This document shows positions 37,020 to 48,870 of a stretch of DNA of 64,000 nt, piece by piece. The position numbers and the translations under genes were made by a program. The DNA is from Dermanyssus gallinae (taxonomy: Eukaryota > Arthropoda > Arachnida > Mesostigmata > Dermanyssidae). The notes beneath the pieces were generated by a model. It saw nothing but the letters and a program-made list of their open reading frames with translations. It searched no databases and was not told the origin of the DNA. Each line of letters starts with the position of its first letter. Position 1 is the stretch's first letter. The stretch is taken from assembly GCA_003439945.1 (NCBI GenBank), contig QVRM01000968.1:310001-374000 (forward strand), written 5' to 3'.

Positions 37020-38549
37020 CATTTCTTGTAGATAATTGCACACATTAATTTCAAGCTCCATTAAGCACATAGCTTGTTCGGAGCCCCTTTTATGAATAAC
37101 AATGTAGAATTTATATATGCCATTTTCACCTACATATTTACAATATATTGCAACATGATTGTATTTTTATATCACTTTTAACCAGATACCAAAGTTTCAA
37201 GATAATGCTCTTTGAGGTCGCATTTGAATTTGAGCAGAAATGACGAAGACCTTCCTGTCAATACCTCACTTTCAGTCAATCGTCAATAGTTTCACGTCAA
37301 TACTCACGTGGTAGTCGATCGACTACGAACTACGTGCTGAGGCCAATCGCAAATATGCATGCTGCGCATGCTGGCCTCGCAGCCACGCTGACCATTAAAT
37401 AGCCGACGGATCCTGCTGAAAATCTTGCGAAAATGATAATAACAAAGATAGATAGATACATCTTATTATTCTCATGAGCGGTTTACATTTGTACCGAGGT
37501 TCACAACTCATCAAAGCCATCAAAGACTAGTATGGAGTGTTTATATTGCATTATTTTCTAATAATTTAATTTACTGTCATTATGATTATTATCGAGTAAG
37601 TTACCTAAATAGTATTGCTTAGCATACTAGATAATAACAAGGAGAAAACACATTGCCAAAATCGAATAAAAATCACTAACATTCCACCATTTGCCAAATT
37701 ATGCGTATGTAGCATCTTGCTAATACTTTGCACGAGCTCTTTCCGTTGACTGTGTGCGTGTGGCAATCACTTGCGTCACCTCAAAAGTATGTTGACCTTA
37801 CTTAAAGATAAATGCATCAAAAACTAGAGTGATTGAATTTTACACGGGTTAAAATGTCGCAGATAGGCTCACCGAAAAAAAATTAATTTATCTTGAGGTC
37901 AGCACGAATAGAATTTGTTTAGTATTTTTCGTACCATGGAGTAGACTTCTCAACACAAGGTGTAAAAATCACGAAACATATTGAGGAAGGGCTCACAAAG
38001 GCTCACATTATGTCATTTCATAGTCCCCATTATTTCATCCCAGAGCCTCATAGGTTGCGGCTGGGCGTCACTCTCAGCCTTTTGAATTTAACGATTGCAT
38101 CGACCGCTGATTGCGGGTTTGGATTACTTAGATAAATAGCCCCACCTATACAAAGCGAACGTTATGTACAAAAAAGTTGTGTACACGAAATGGCTTTCAC
38201 GAAATATTGATCGAGTGCAAATGTAATATAGGTGGAGAATTGAGTGATCTAGATCAACTCCGACAGTGTACGAGAGCAATATCGCTGATAAAAGTAATTT
38301 AGGAAATCTGTAACAAACAAAAATAATAGAAACTAAATTATGATTAAAAATATTACTTATTAAAAAATTACACCCGAAGATCTTTCGCGTGGAAAGTATG
38401 CATGTTCTCAGCGAAGTATAGAAAATCAGACCGATGCCAAAGCCTAGGAAACCTTCTAGCCAGCAGCATACAGATTACTTTCTGCTTTTAGTACGGTAGA
38501 CACGTAACTGAAACAGTATCGCCTAACAGTTTGATTCAGCCATTGAACA
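37020..38549. other. AT-rich stretch, nothing recognised
   Basis: Composition changes sharply at about 37,020 from triplet-rich, GC-richer DNA to AT-rich DNA without microsatellites. No ORF longer than about 60 codons and no known element. Confidence 0.55.
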
Positions 38550-39200
38550 GCTCTTCACAAGTAAATTACCCCAAGAGCGATTGATTTACCTTCTTCGCGA
38601 AGTCGTCAGCTCGATTATATAAGTCACCCCTCGAAGAAGATGAGGGAATCTTAAGTACGAAAAAGAAGACCTGAGTAAGAAAAGTGCCCAATGGGCTCCA
38701 GAAGAGGTAGACGAGCGGCGGCATCTTCGAGCTTTAATCTCCAGTGGATTTGGAGAAACTTTATATCGGGAGAGGCCGAATGGGCAGAGCCAAAGAGGCA
38801 TATCTTGCATTTAACCGGCTTTTATTCCAAACCAGATGTTACACTAAAGTTAAGGGCCCACCGAATGTCCTCGGCTACTGTGCAAACGTTTCCTCCTAAT
38901 AGACCATCGTCAAGGTACCAGAGGTATCCGCGGGCTCCTGAAGGAATTCACTAGATCGTAGATAGCCAGACAAAACAGAGGTGGTGCTATGAGATCCCCC
39001 TGCTACAGTCCGGTGGCGTAGGAAATAACTTGCTCAGGTAGAACCAGGTAGGAAGCTGATATGCCAGTCCGACGTGGTGTAATAGATGAGGGGCGCAAGA
39101 TGCAACGTCCTTCATCAGGTGATCGCGTCTAATACTGTTAAAAGCGTATCTAAAATCGAGCTCACAAGGGCTTCACTTCGCGTGAATCGGGAACAGCGCG
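38550..39200 (-). pseudogene. Decayed reverse transcriptase with YLDD box
   Basis: Minus-strand translation over shifting frames gives, in order: DFRYAFNSIRRDHL (RT motif A, catalytic Asp in FD/DF context); then QGDLIAPPLFCLAIYDLV (the QGD..xPLLF block; the codon before QGD is TAG); then YLWYLDDGLLGG, with YLDD at 38,906-38,917 intact; then AAARLPLLE, ALFLLRSSF and HLLRG of the thumb-side region. At least one stop and two frame changes break it. From memory of protein families, an RT with YLDDG...LGG is found in the same polyprotein as the CCHC/PD...D C-terminus seen at 21,876, so this may be the RT part of that family; the window itself contains no copy joining the two. Confidence 0.75.
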
Positions 39201-39547
39201 GGTTGCGTACAAATATTAGTAGTTTCAAACTGTGCTGATATTATACCAAATGTGATTCGTTCTACACCCGATCGGCTATTGTGTTTAACATCTGTGGCGA
39301 CTTCTTTAATACATGAAAATGCAAATCATCCGATGAATGCAACTGTGCACGCAAACAAAATAGCACGAAAGTTAACAAAACAAATATTGACGAGACTTAA
39401 CCTGTTCATCTTTCAGAAAAATTGCGCCAAATGGTTGTAGTATCTGCTGTCTGGGAACATCAATGGTATAGACTGTGATACCATATTAGATAGACAATTC
39501 CACTTAAAACTAAACACTAAAGGACAATTCCACGTTAAACTAAGACA

Positions 39548-40960
39548 ATGAACTACTACTACAACTACTGGGTTTTCAATTCACATACCAGACGCACGCT
39601 TGCGTTGCCAAGTGAGCGCAGTAAGTCTCCTCCTTCGCATAGTAAATTGTCAAAAAAACGATGCCTCAAACGTCTGCAGGAGAACAATGATCTAAACCAG
39701 TACGCAACAGAGCCAGAAGTCTCCACACTGTTTAAACGTTTTAGTAGAAAGCAAGCGCAACTCCGACGGAAAATCTCTCCTGGCAAATAACACGCCTCTC
39801 AGCAGGTCCTCACTAAAGTCGAGGATAACGTTGATGCCCCCAACATAAATTGTTCAAGGGGTACCTAATCGAAGGAAGGTACCGGTAATCCTTACGCCCT
39901 AACTGAAACTTAACGCAACTTGAAACGCATACTTTCTTCCCTAATCTTCTATTACACCTCATACCTCTCCTGGTCGGGCGAGAACATACACCGTAAAGAC
40001 GCAAGGCGACCGATTTAAGGCAAAATGTCTCCAGGGCCGGACGGTGTTCTCTCTCTGCTGTGAATATATGATGACAACTATTGCCATGAGCCTACTCGAG
40101 AACGGCTTTTTTTGCGTTTGACCCTTCCACTGGACGCTGGCCAAAGTTGTCAGTATCGCTTAACGCAAGACGGATATCGAGATGTACCAAATAAGAGACG
40201 CGGACACATGGTGGCCATCCTCTGGAACATTAAACATGCCTTCATGACAGGTTATTCTGAAGACCTTAAAGAAAAAGTACGTCTAGCTTATCTCCTTTCA
40301 AACATATTTGACTATATGCATGGACGCAGCCTAATCAAGAAATCGTCCTCAACATGGCGGCTGGAGTGCTTCGAGGACTTTTCGGTTTGTTAAAGTTTCT
40401 GCACCTCAGAAAACTGCTGGACGCAGTGGACACGTTGATCTACACCGAAGACCTCGTAACCCTGGCCCAAGGCAGGACCGCCGGTTTACAGACTGTAGAG
40501 GTGCACACAAATTTTGCCGTCTGGAACATCGTTGTATGGATACGCGGCTTAGGCCTGCATAAGAAAATATATGATTTTTATAGGCCGATAGAGATATCCA
40601 CTCCTTTAGGCATCTAGACAGGGGCCTTAGGTCCACATCTACAAGTACTAACAAAGCTCTTAAGACCATCAACAACTTGGCTCGACTGCCAACACTCTCG
40701 CCTGCTGGGCCAACAGTTGTGTACAAAGTACGAGTCTGGCCCTGAAAGATTCTGTCTCTCCAGATCAGCTTTCAGCTTCTCAGAAAAAAGGATCGCTGCC
40801 TTTCGCATCAGAGGGTGCCATCCGGCTGCCTTTTACCGGTAGATCGGTGCTTAACATTTGTTCTTACCAAGGATATTCCATGGATTCTCAAAATAACAGA
40901 GGGCCGCTAATTCGGAGAACACTCCTAGCTCGGCAAACTACAAGGCCGCCAGAAAGGACT
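39548..40960 (+). pseudogene. R1-clade LINE ORF2 remnant
   Basis: Plus-strand fragments follow the order of an R1-type ORF2. A basic linker lies at 39,548-39,790. SPGPDGV lies near 40,030-40,060 (start of the RT). WNIKHAFMTG and LLSNIFDYMHGRSLI fall at 40,210-40,340 (RT motif A region). LIYTEDLVTL at about 40,438-40,467 sits where the YADD box should be; YTED replaces it, with Glu for the first catalytic Asp. NKALKTINNLARL and a GPTVV segment at 40,640-40,725 are the usual downstream block. Several stops and frame changes make it inactive. The endonuclease domain is not recognisable and the copy is probably 5'-truncated. Confidence 0.75.
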
Positions 40961-40974
40961 GGACTTAGAGCAGC

Positions 40975-41060
40975 ACGGTGGCAGCGTGGTCTAGGGGGAC
41001 TAGTGCGCTAGTACTGGTTGTCATCTACCGGGGTATCGCCGGTTCAATTCCCTATATTAA
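40975..41060 (+). mobile_element. tRNA-derived SINE (copy 2, best pol III boxes)
   Basis: The A box TGGTCTAGGGG (40,987-40,997) matches TRGYNNANNNG exactly, and the B box GGTTCAATTCC (41,041-41,051) matches GGTTCRANNCC exactly. The boxes lie 54 bases apart start to start, slightly longer than in ordinary tRNAs. The copy at 19,456 shares the whole segment. It lies directly 3' of the R1-like remnant in the same orientation. No closing acceptor stem is visible, so I read it as a SINE head and not a working tRNA. Confidence 0.7.
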
Positions 41061-42954
41061 TTGAATTTGCTTTAAGCGATGCTTATTGAGAATATGCGAT
41101 AAACCATATACAGCTGGAAGTCAATGGTCATGCCGATTCAAGGACTGCTGGGGAAACTCTAGATATTTCAATATGTCTGGCCCTTCGGTGCGCTAAAAAT
41201 GTGCCGCTCGGTGATTGCAAGCCCGTAGGAGACGGAAAATAAAAAATATTAAAAATAACTCTTAAAAAATTGATTCGAGGCACAGCGAATGGCAAATGGT
41301 CCATGATATCGCACTATGGATCAATGCTCAAAGACTTATTTCCGATGTCCTCTACAGGCTTGAGCGCCTGCAAAGCGAACTAGCATTGCAGCAGGAAGCA
41401 TAGAGTTATCCTACTGTGGTGTCCGCGGGTGCAACTCGCATTTTCAAGTTTCTCTTCTACAACAAAATTAGACAAGACAAGATCAGCCAAAAAAATTAAT
41501 AGATACTAACTGCTCGAAAAAGAGAAGAATTCGAGGCATCACTTCCACTTTGAGCTCACTAGGGGAAATCATGGCGTCTCCGAAATCCAAGTCTTGCTGA
41601 CCATCTTTGAAAACCAAAAAAGCAATTTCAACGATTCTAGAGGCAGATAACAAACCTAGGACAAGCGCAGAAAATCTGGCTCTATAGGGCATGATGAACT
41701 TCCGCAGAAAGCCTGCTTAGAGAAGGCACCCTAAGAGATATTTAGTAATCCAAATGATTTAATGTGCCAAATATATATTTATTTATTAACACCCGGACTG
41801 GGTAAGTGTGTTTATGTTACATCACAGTGTTTCGACACAACAATCGATCTAGCGTTTTGCCAATGGACCAAACCGCCGGACAAACCGCGGCGTGGTCTTT
41901 ATCACATTTACTCCAGCATTCTTTGCATCGACATTCGTCTTGTGGTTTATGGAAGCCCTCCACGTTGCATAGAACGTCCCATAAATTCCGATGTCTACCT
42001 CGCTAATTTTGGTTTGCCAGTTTCGCATATAAACGTCAAAGGCGCTTGCTTTCTTTAGGATTCCATCGTTTTTGCAGCTCCTCTGTTAGCAGTGGGCCAT
42101 CTTCCAACACGTGGACCACCCTATTTCTGCATGTATTTGAATGTGCCAAATATCGATAATCGAACCAGAAAGAAGACAGTACGCAAACTTTCATCATAGT
42201 AATCGGGAGGTGCTTCTGGACAATGGCCTGGCAGTCATCTTTCACATACACTTACTAAATCCTTTTCCAACCAACCACGGTCGAACTCCCCTCGGTGTAT
42301 GCGACTCCCTGATATTACACCTTGGGTAATTACCTGAGGTGACGGAGAAGAGATTGTTGCTTATACGTATAAACGTTTTTACTCTATGTGTTCCAATATT
42401 TTCTCTAGGTGAGACTTTTTTGGCTATGTTAAAAAGTGTTGCACTTTTATGACAAATGAAAGCAACGCCGATTTGACGAGGATAATGCGGAACACACAAT
42501 CACTTACTAAAGGGCAAAATAAGATTTTTGGCACAAGTGGTGAAGTCTATTGAAGAAGGTCACGAGGTCACGTGAATTTATGTAGGATGACGGTGTATTG
42601 AACCAGGTGTATTAAACAGTCATCACGTCTAAGGTTCTAGTTCTAGCAGGAAATTCTAGCAGGAAGTGTGGGTCAACCCGATGAAGGAAAGCTAGCTGGT
42701 GCATCCGCAGACTAGAGAGACAGATTCCGTTGCAAATGTATTTGTATAGAACCCACAATTCCACCTTAAGACTTTTTGGGGCTTACCCTTAGCCAACAAT
42801 TAACGTCCACTGGGTTGCTCTCCACAGGGTTCGTAGATCTCTTCCGGTCGCGAGACGCACGCGAATGCACCACACCACCGGGCTCGACACTATGCCACTT
42901 TTTTTCTAGTGAAGTTTGGGAAAAATGCTTTATGCACACCCAGCGCCGATATGG
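41061..42954. other. Unrecognised stretch in transposon island
   Basis: Moderately AT-rich with several 60-98-codon frames on both strands (41,483-41,692 -, 41,762-42,058 +, 42,242-42,499 -). None carries a recognisable motif; decayed mobile-element sequence is likely but not shown. Confidence 0.4.
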
Positions 42955-43015
42955 AGGAGCGCGTGGGTAGTGTGGGACTCCCCGATGATATGGGGCCACC
43001 TACTAAGAACCCGCT
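42955..43015 (-). mobile_element. R1-like 3'-UTR scrap
   Basis: The minus strand contains GGGTTCTTAGTAGGTGGCC, then GGGGAGTCCCACACTACCC. The same pair of blocks, a TTTTAGTGGG-like block followed by GAGTCCCACACTA, occurs downstream of the R1-clade ORF2 at 59,900-59,990 and again at 45,405-45,475, which identifies it as a 3'-end remnant of a related element. Confidence 0.5.
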
Positions 43016-45404
43016 CTTTCCTAGTGTTCGGTACTATTTGCCAATTCTTCAAGGGATACTATGCCACCTGAAACCTGCGTGCGTTACAAGAAATAGGTAG
43101 CAGACGACGTGGTACACACTCTTGGGTGTCAGGTATAAACTGAGAAATGTGTATATTTAGAGATGCATTTAAAGACTCTTTGTATATTTAGAGAAATACC
43201 TGCCAAAAGGGAGGTCAGCATCACCAGAGAAGTGTGCTGACTGATAGGCCAATTAGCAGAGAAATGAGCATTGGGCGATAAGTTTGTAGAAAATGCTTTT
43301 CCGGAACTAAAAGGCCTGCTGCGTGCGTCGACAAAAAAACTGACCCAATCGTGAAGCCAACGCTACGTGCTGGGGTCGAGTCCGAAAATGTCAGAAAGCT
43401 TCCTATTACTTACTTTTTGTACTTATTCTGTTGCCGATAGTACACAAGCCATGTTGTGCTCTTTCACATGCGAAGAACAGTTTTGTCGTTTTTATGTGCT
43501 TGACTCGGCCAATTATGAGCGTAAATTGTGTACGTAATGCCATTAGTTCTAAAAATAAGTGATTCGGACCGGCGGAAAGCAATTACTGCAAAAAATGAGT
43601 GGGAAATGTTGATGGTCGTCTGCCAACTTTTATGCAGTTCAATGTCAACAGAGGGCATAAAGTACAGTTGAACAGATTTGTTCCACGCTCAATCCTGTAC
43701 TTACATTTATTACGTAGTACCCTAAAAACGGGTGAAAACCGGTACTAAATACTTAAGTGTCCCTTGTATACAACAACTGGTGACGCGGGAAGGCTAACAT
43801 CTTCAGCGGCAAGTAAACAGGAGTCTTGGCAAACACGACATCCTTGTGTTATGCCGGAAATATACCGGAAAACTACAAATTACATATCTGTCCTCTTCTG
43901 CACTTACTGCAGAATCTTGTTATCAGAGACCGTCCGCGCAAAGGATATCAACCGTATCCCCAGGCTGCTTCCGCTGCTAGATCACTGAGCATCTGCAAGT
44001 ATGCATTGATTGAACAAATCCCAAAGGCTGTCCGAAGTTAAATGGTCTTTTTCTCGGAAGAGGTGGCCGCAAATCCTTCGAAGTGCACCTCGTATAACAG
44101 AACCAAGGCGCTATTGTGAAGCAGTACCGCCGTGGACATCTCAGAGCTTTGAGTTCGGCCGAAACGATCCCTACTCAGACTTTGTGAATGCGGTATGGCA
44201 GATTAACGATGCTCTGAAACTACGTGGATAAACTTTTTCTTCGTTGTTTTAGCAAATTATTTTTTTTTGTTATTTTATGATGCCATGAAGACAGTACCTT
44301 GTAGTCGCCGATTTTTTAAAGCCGTTCGTTACTGTCTGGAACGAACCACAGAATATTCAACGGAACCCTTTCTCTGGCGGCATTTTCTTTTGGATGCGCG
44401 TAGACGGAATAACACCGACAATTGTGAGCGCAACGTCTAACAGAAGTTCTATATGTAGAACGTTTTTGTGAGAGGGTTAAGTCAAAGAGACACAAGGAGC
44501 GATCTTATTTGTTCACTTCAGTCAACACTTTGTCCGCTATTGCTTGAGTACATAGATCAAGAAGCGCTCAAGCGTATTTCGACAGAAGAAATCTGCCGGA
44601 CAGCTTATTGTGCATACAGACACAGTTGTGGGCTAACCGCTGCGTGAGCTTGCTGAGAGTTGTTCTGTTTGTTAGCCGACAGTGGATTCTGCTATTATGA
44701 GCGCAGCATGCCACCAGATCCGTTGGGGTCGGCTGATGTAAAAGAGGAAGGACCCGTTACTCTTATTTGGGCTGGCTTCCGGTATGCTATGCGGCACTTG
44801 CTGAGCGTTGTCAGGTGTCAGGGATAAGCAGAAGCGTAGTCGCGATGGCCAAAATCGAGAAGTATATCAAACATCTCACACCGGTAAACGTCCAAAGCGG
44901 TCTTCTGTTCGTTCGACACACGAGCGCGGTGTACAGCGCTTTAGGGAGGCTGGGTCTTGCAATGATGATATTTTTTACCGCTTGCGGGCGCTTCCTGACC
45001 GCTACACGCGAGGATCCTGACGTGAATGTCCCGCAAAGCAGGCCCGACTCCACGGAAGCATAGCATTCGTATGGAGGTACTATATATATATATGCGTGCC
45101 CGACTTCGAAAGCCCGGACTAACATCTACTCGCTGAGATTCTATTACCCGAAATATGCTGGATGTTACCTTTATAAAAAGTCACTGCGAGTTTTATCCTA
45201 ATTTTAAATAGTTCTCCCGTGACGCATTGTAGGGCAAATCGCCTAAAGCTGGTGCAGGATCGGCATAAATCTGCATACCCCAACATTTAACAACATATAT
45301 CGCAAAGTAGAATAACGTAATGTCATTGGCGCAGGTAAAATACATACGGTCTAGATGTACTTCCAGACAATTCTGAACCGCTGGGGTGGCGCTGCACGAG
45401 GTGA
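43016..45404. other. Unrecognised stretch in transposon island
   Basis: No microsatellite except a short TA run at 45,081-45,093. Frames at 43,764-44,231 (+), 44,767-45,063 (+) and 44,811-45,125 (-) lack motifs I can name. May be LINE debris upstream of the 3'-UTR scrap at 45,405. Confidence 0.4.
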
Positions 45405-45475
45405 TTTTTAGTGGGTATTGCATGCGGATAGGATAGAGCCCTGTACCCTCTGTCGGTGTCGAGTCCCACACTATG
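45405..45475 (+). mobile_element. R1-like 3'-UTR scrap
   Basis: On the plus strand TTTTTAGTGGGTATTG is followed by GTGTCGAGTCCCACACTATG, the same two blocks found on the minus strand at 42,955 and 59,900. A 120-codon minus frame (45,193-45,555) runs across it and is therefore unlikely to be a real gene. Confidence 0.5.
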
Positions 45476-46084
45476 CGCCACCAACTTTGTCGGGTGTGGG
45501 TCAAAACATTTTCCATCGTCATAAAAAAGTATGAAACATACGGAATCGTCTCCATCTTGTCTGCAGAAACATTCCTACGTCAGATGTCCGACAGTAGGAG
45601 CAAGGTTATGCATCGTAATGCATCATTTAACGGCTACTACCCCTATTATCAGCTAAATACTTTTGCGTATAGTGCAGGATTCTTCATTAATGCTAGGACA
45701 CAATGGTACCGCTTATATCTAAGCCTGGATCTCAATAAAAACAGACATTTAAATACAATGTGGAAATAAAAATTAGATGCATCTCCAAAAGACGTCTCTA
45801 TTCAGTGTGAACGACGTTCACCTGGGTCATCGTTCTCTAACCTGCTAACGAGTCCGTTTCGAAATATGATTATCGATTTCCGCAAATGCATGCTTAATAG
45901 ATACAGCGAGACAGTTGATTCTGATTCGTAAAGTAAGGGCTCGGTATCCATTAGCACGCATTGTATGTATTTAAATCCAGAAAACTCAAAAATAGACAAA
46001 AAATAAAAATATTGTACTTGTTTTTAACTGGGTTGGGTAAAAATGCAAACACTCACAGCCTGGGGAGACTGTGAGAGTAGCTTT
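45476..46084. other. AT-rich stretch, nothing recognised
   Basis: No gene or repeat supported. Confidence 0.5.
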
Positions 46085-46192
46085 AATATAAGTCAGTCAA
46101 GTCAAAAGCACCTTTATTCAACGGTCATATATGCCTAAGTATACATTGTTTTTAGCAAAATATTTAACCTCTGAATATAATTAGAACATACA

Positions 46193-48870
46193 TCAGGTCT
46201 GTCGACTTCGCAGACTTCGTGGAACTCTCCACGAGAATGTGTTGTTTATCTTCACTGAGCGCGCAACTTCCAGTGATCTAACATTCACACCACTTCGCAG
46301 TCCATTATTTATATGTTTAAACATGGTCTGGTCAGTCCCGAGACAACACATTTTTTTATACAGCGATAGATCACCTCGTGCGTGTAATGTACGTATTGGC
46401 ACAATAAATACGCTTTCACGAGGAATATTACATCTTTTCGATATCCGTCTAATAAATTTGGCCTGTACCCTCTCAATGGCATTTATATCTTTTGCCAAAT
46501 AAGGAGCCCAAACCTGGCTGCAGTAGAGGAATTTGGGTAATACTAGACTTCTGTACAAAGTCACATAGAAATCAGGATTTTTTTAATGAAGCATCTAAAT
46601 ATGGTATTACATAGTTGTGAAGCAGAAGCAACGGTGGCTGTAATATGTTGAGAGAAGTCTAATTTGGGGGTTACAATCACACCAAGATTACGAAAAGATT
46701 TAACTACTGGTATTGCATCGTTAGCGAGTGTATACAGTGGCGAACTGCCATCTGACGACACCACGGCACATTTAGGCACAGATATTTGCATCCTATTCTC
46801 ACAACACCAGTTTTCAATATTATTAATTGCCAGTTGAATAATACTTGTGGAATTGTCGACTGCTGAGTATATTTTTAAATCCTCCGCAAATAAGAGATAA
46901 GTGACACCTTCTGGAATCACTGTTGGGAGATCGAGGGCGTATATTCTGAAGAGCAGGGGCCCAATGCACGATCCTTGCGGCACCCCTGAGGTGCAGGGGA
47001 GGGGGTCACTTTCTACGTTACCAACTTTGACGGTAAAATTTCGCCCAGTAAGGTATGCTGACACCCATCGACAAGTTGTGGAGTCAAGGTCAATACATTC
47101 TAATTTTTGTAACATAGGTTTGTGATTCACTTTATTAAATGCCTTTTTTTTCTATCAAATCAAAATATATGCAATGAAATGTTCTACGATTATTTATGTG
47201 TAGACTCCAATCGTGGACCATGGATATAAGTTGTGTTTCTGTAGAACGGCCCCTGGCAAAGCCAGGCTGATTGGCGTCAACCAATTTGTTACGTACTAAA
47301 AAATTTTCAATATAATCAACGATTAACTTCTCCATTAAAATACACGCAATGGACAGTTGAGCCACCGGCCGGTAGTTATCCACTAAATCCTTAGCACCTT
47401 TTTTGAATATAGGCGTTACAATTGACCTTCGAAATAATGAAGGAACTTGCCCGTCACAATACGATCTCTGAAAAATGTACAGTAATGGTTCGGCGATAAA
47501 ATCACAAGTGTTTTTATAAAATACTGGTGGAATACTATCTGGTGTAAAACTGCACTTGTTCTTGAGTGTTTTGATCTTTTCAATTATGTCATCGATTGAG
47601 ATTAAAAACTGCTTATGAATTGTTAGATTTTGGCGTATTTCTATACGCACGCGATTTGTCAGTGAAGACGGCTGATCATCCGGAGGTGTATATACAGAGG
47701 AAAACAGTTTCGAGAATGCCGCCGCTTTACTTCGGTTATTGTCAATGAGTACATTATCGACTTTTAGTAAAGGAAGTTCCTCACGACCTCGAAGCCGCTT
47801 ATTCGCGTAGCGGTAAAACGATTTAGCATCCTTAAAAGATAGTTTTGACTCTTCAAGAATTCTCAACCGTGTCGAGGCCTTTCTAAGCTTCACTGAGATG
47901 CTTTCAGTCGCTACTTCATTCATGAGCTCCTCTAACCGTCGAACATGGTTTCGAAGACTCGTCATGTTGGGATTAGTATTATTGTTTCTCTGGGGTGTGA
48001 ATACCTCGATAAGAAAGTGTATATAATCGATAAATGCATTATACATCTGCTCAATGTCAACGCACCGTGCAAAGAATGTCGTCCAGTTTACGCTCGCAAG
48101 ATTTGTACAGATCGAGTCATAATCAGCCTTCCAGAAGTTGAACCCATCACCCGACTCTAAGAAATGGGAGGAAGGGACCAGAATCCGAAAGCTGAGAGCC
48201 CGATGATCTGTAGCAATAGGGGGATCCACGACTGCTGGCTCAGTGATGAGCTCCCTCTCAGATGTAATAAGCAAGTCCAGAATATTGTTTTCCCTTGTGG
48301 GTTGCATAACAAGCTGATCTAAACCATTTATGATGCAGAAGTTAGCAAAAGCCTTCCCTGGGCTGCTAGCATCATTTAAGCGCAGATTTGACCAGTCAGT
48401 GTCAGGCATGTTAAAATCACCAATTACGCATATAGGATAACCGACATCAAGACAGAATTCTAGAACTTCTATAACATTTTTGATACGGGCCTTTCTTTGG
48501 GCGCCGGAGTCCGCATTGGTGACATAACAGCATATGATTCGAATGATAATGTGATCATAATGCAAGTCTACCGCTACGGTTTCCGAGCCTGTGGGTATCT
48601 CAATTGGGTGACAGTTTAGTCCCTTGAGTGGTAAAATACACACTCCACCACCCCTGGAACCTCGGTCCATTCGATGCACCGAGTACCGGTCACCGAGTGA
48701 GACCTCTCTATCACTAATTGCGCTAGTAAGCCAGGTCTCAGAAATAAAAATTACAGCGATGCTGTTTAATAAACAAGAATTCGCAAGGGCATCTATAACG
48801 CCTGGAGTGACCAACGAGCGGGCATTTAGATAAAAACAATTTAGACTAGTTTGACCGCCACCGGCTACTC
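46193..48870 (-). pseudogene. LINE ORF2: APE endonuclease + reverse transcriptase, two frameshifts
   Basis: The N-terminus reads FYLNARSL, IFISETWL (catalytic Glu), GDFNMPDTDW and ATDHRALSF (catalytic Asp-His), so the endonuclease set is present. The RT follows: PDSIPPVFYKN, FKKGAKDLVDNYRPV, QPGFARGRSTETQ, the motif A segment YFDL, then SGVPQGSCIGPLLF, LLFAEDLKIY and NLGVIV. The catalytic box reads FAED (46,879-46,890), with Glu where the first Asp of FADD is expected. The C-terminal block is LYRSLVLPKFLYCSQVWAPY. Breaks: one frameshift at an A8 run near 47,130-47,150, inside motif A, and one at an A7 run near 46,575-46,582. The frame is open upstream of 48,814 past 48,900, overlapping the ORF1 end, so the true start is unclear. 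It would nick target DNA and prime reverse transcription if intact. Confidence 0.9.

Noticed and set aside
45193..45555. 120-codon minus frame that looked non-repetitive
   Set aside because: It crosses an R1-like 3'-UTR scrap in antisense, so it is unlikely to be a gene.
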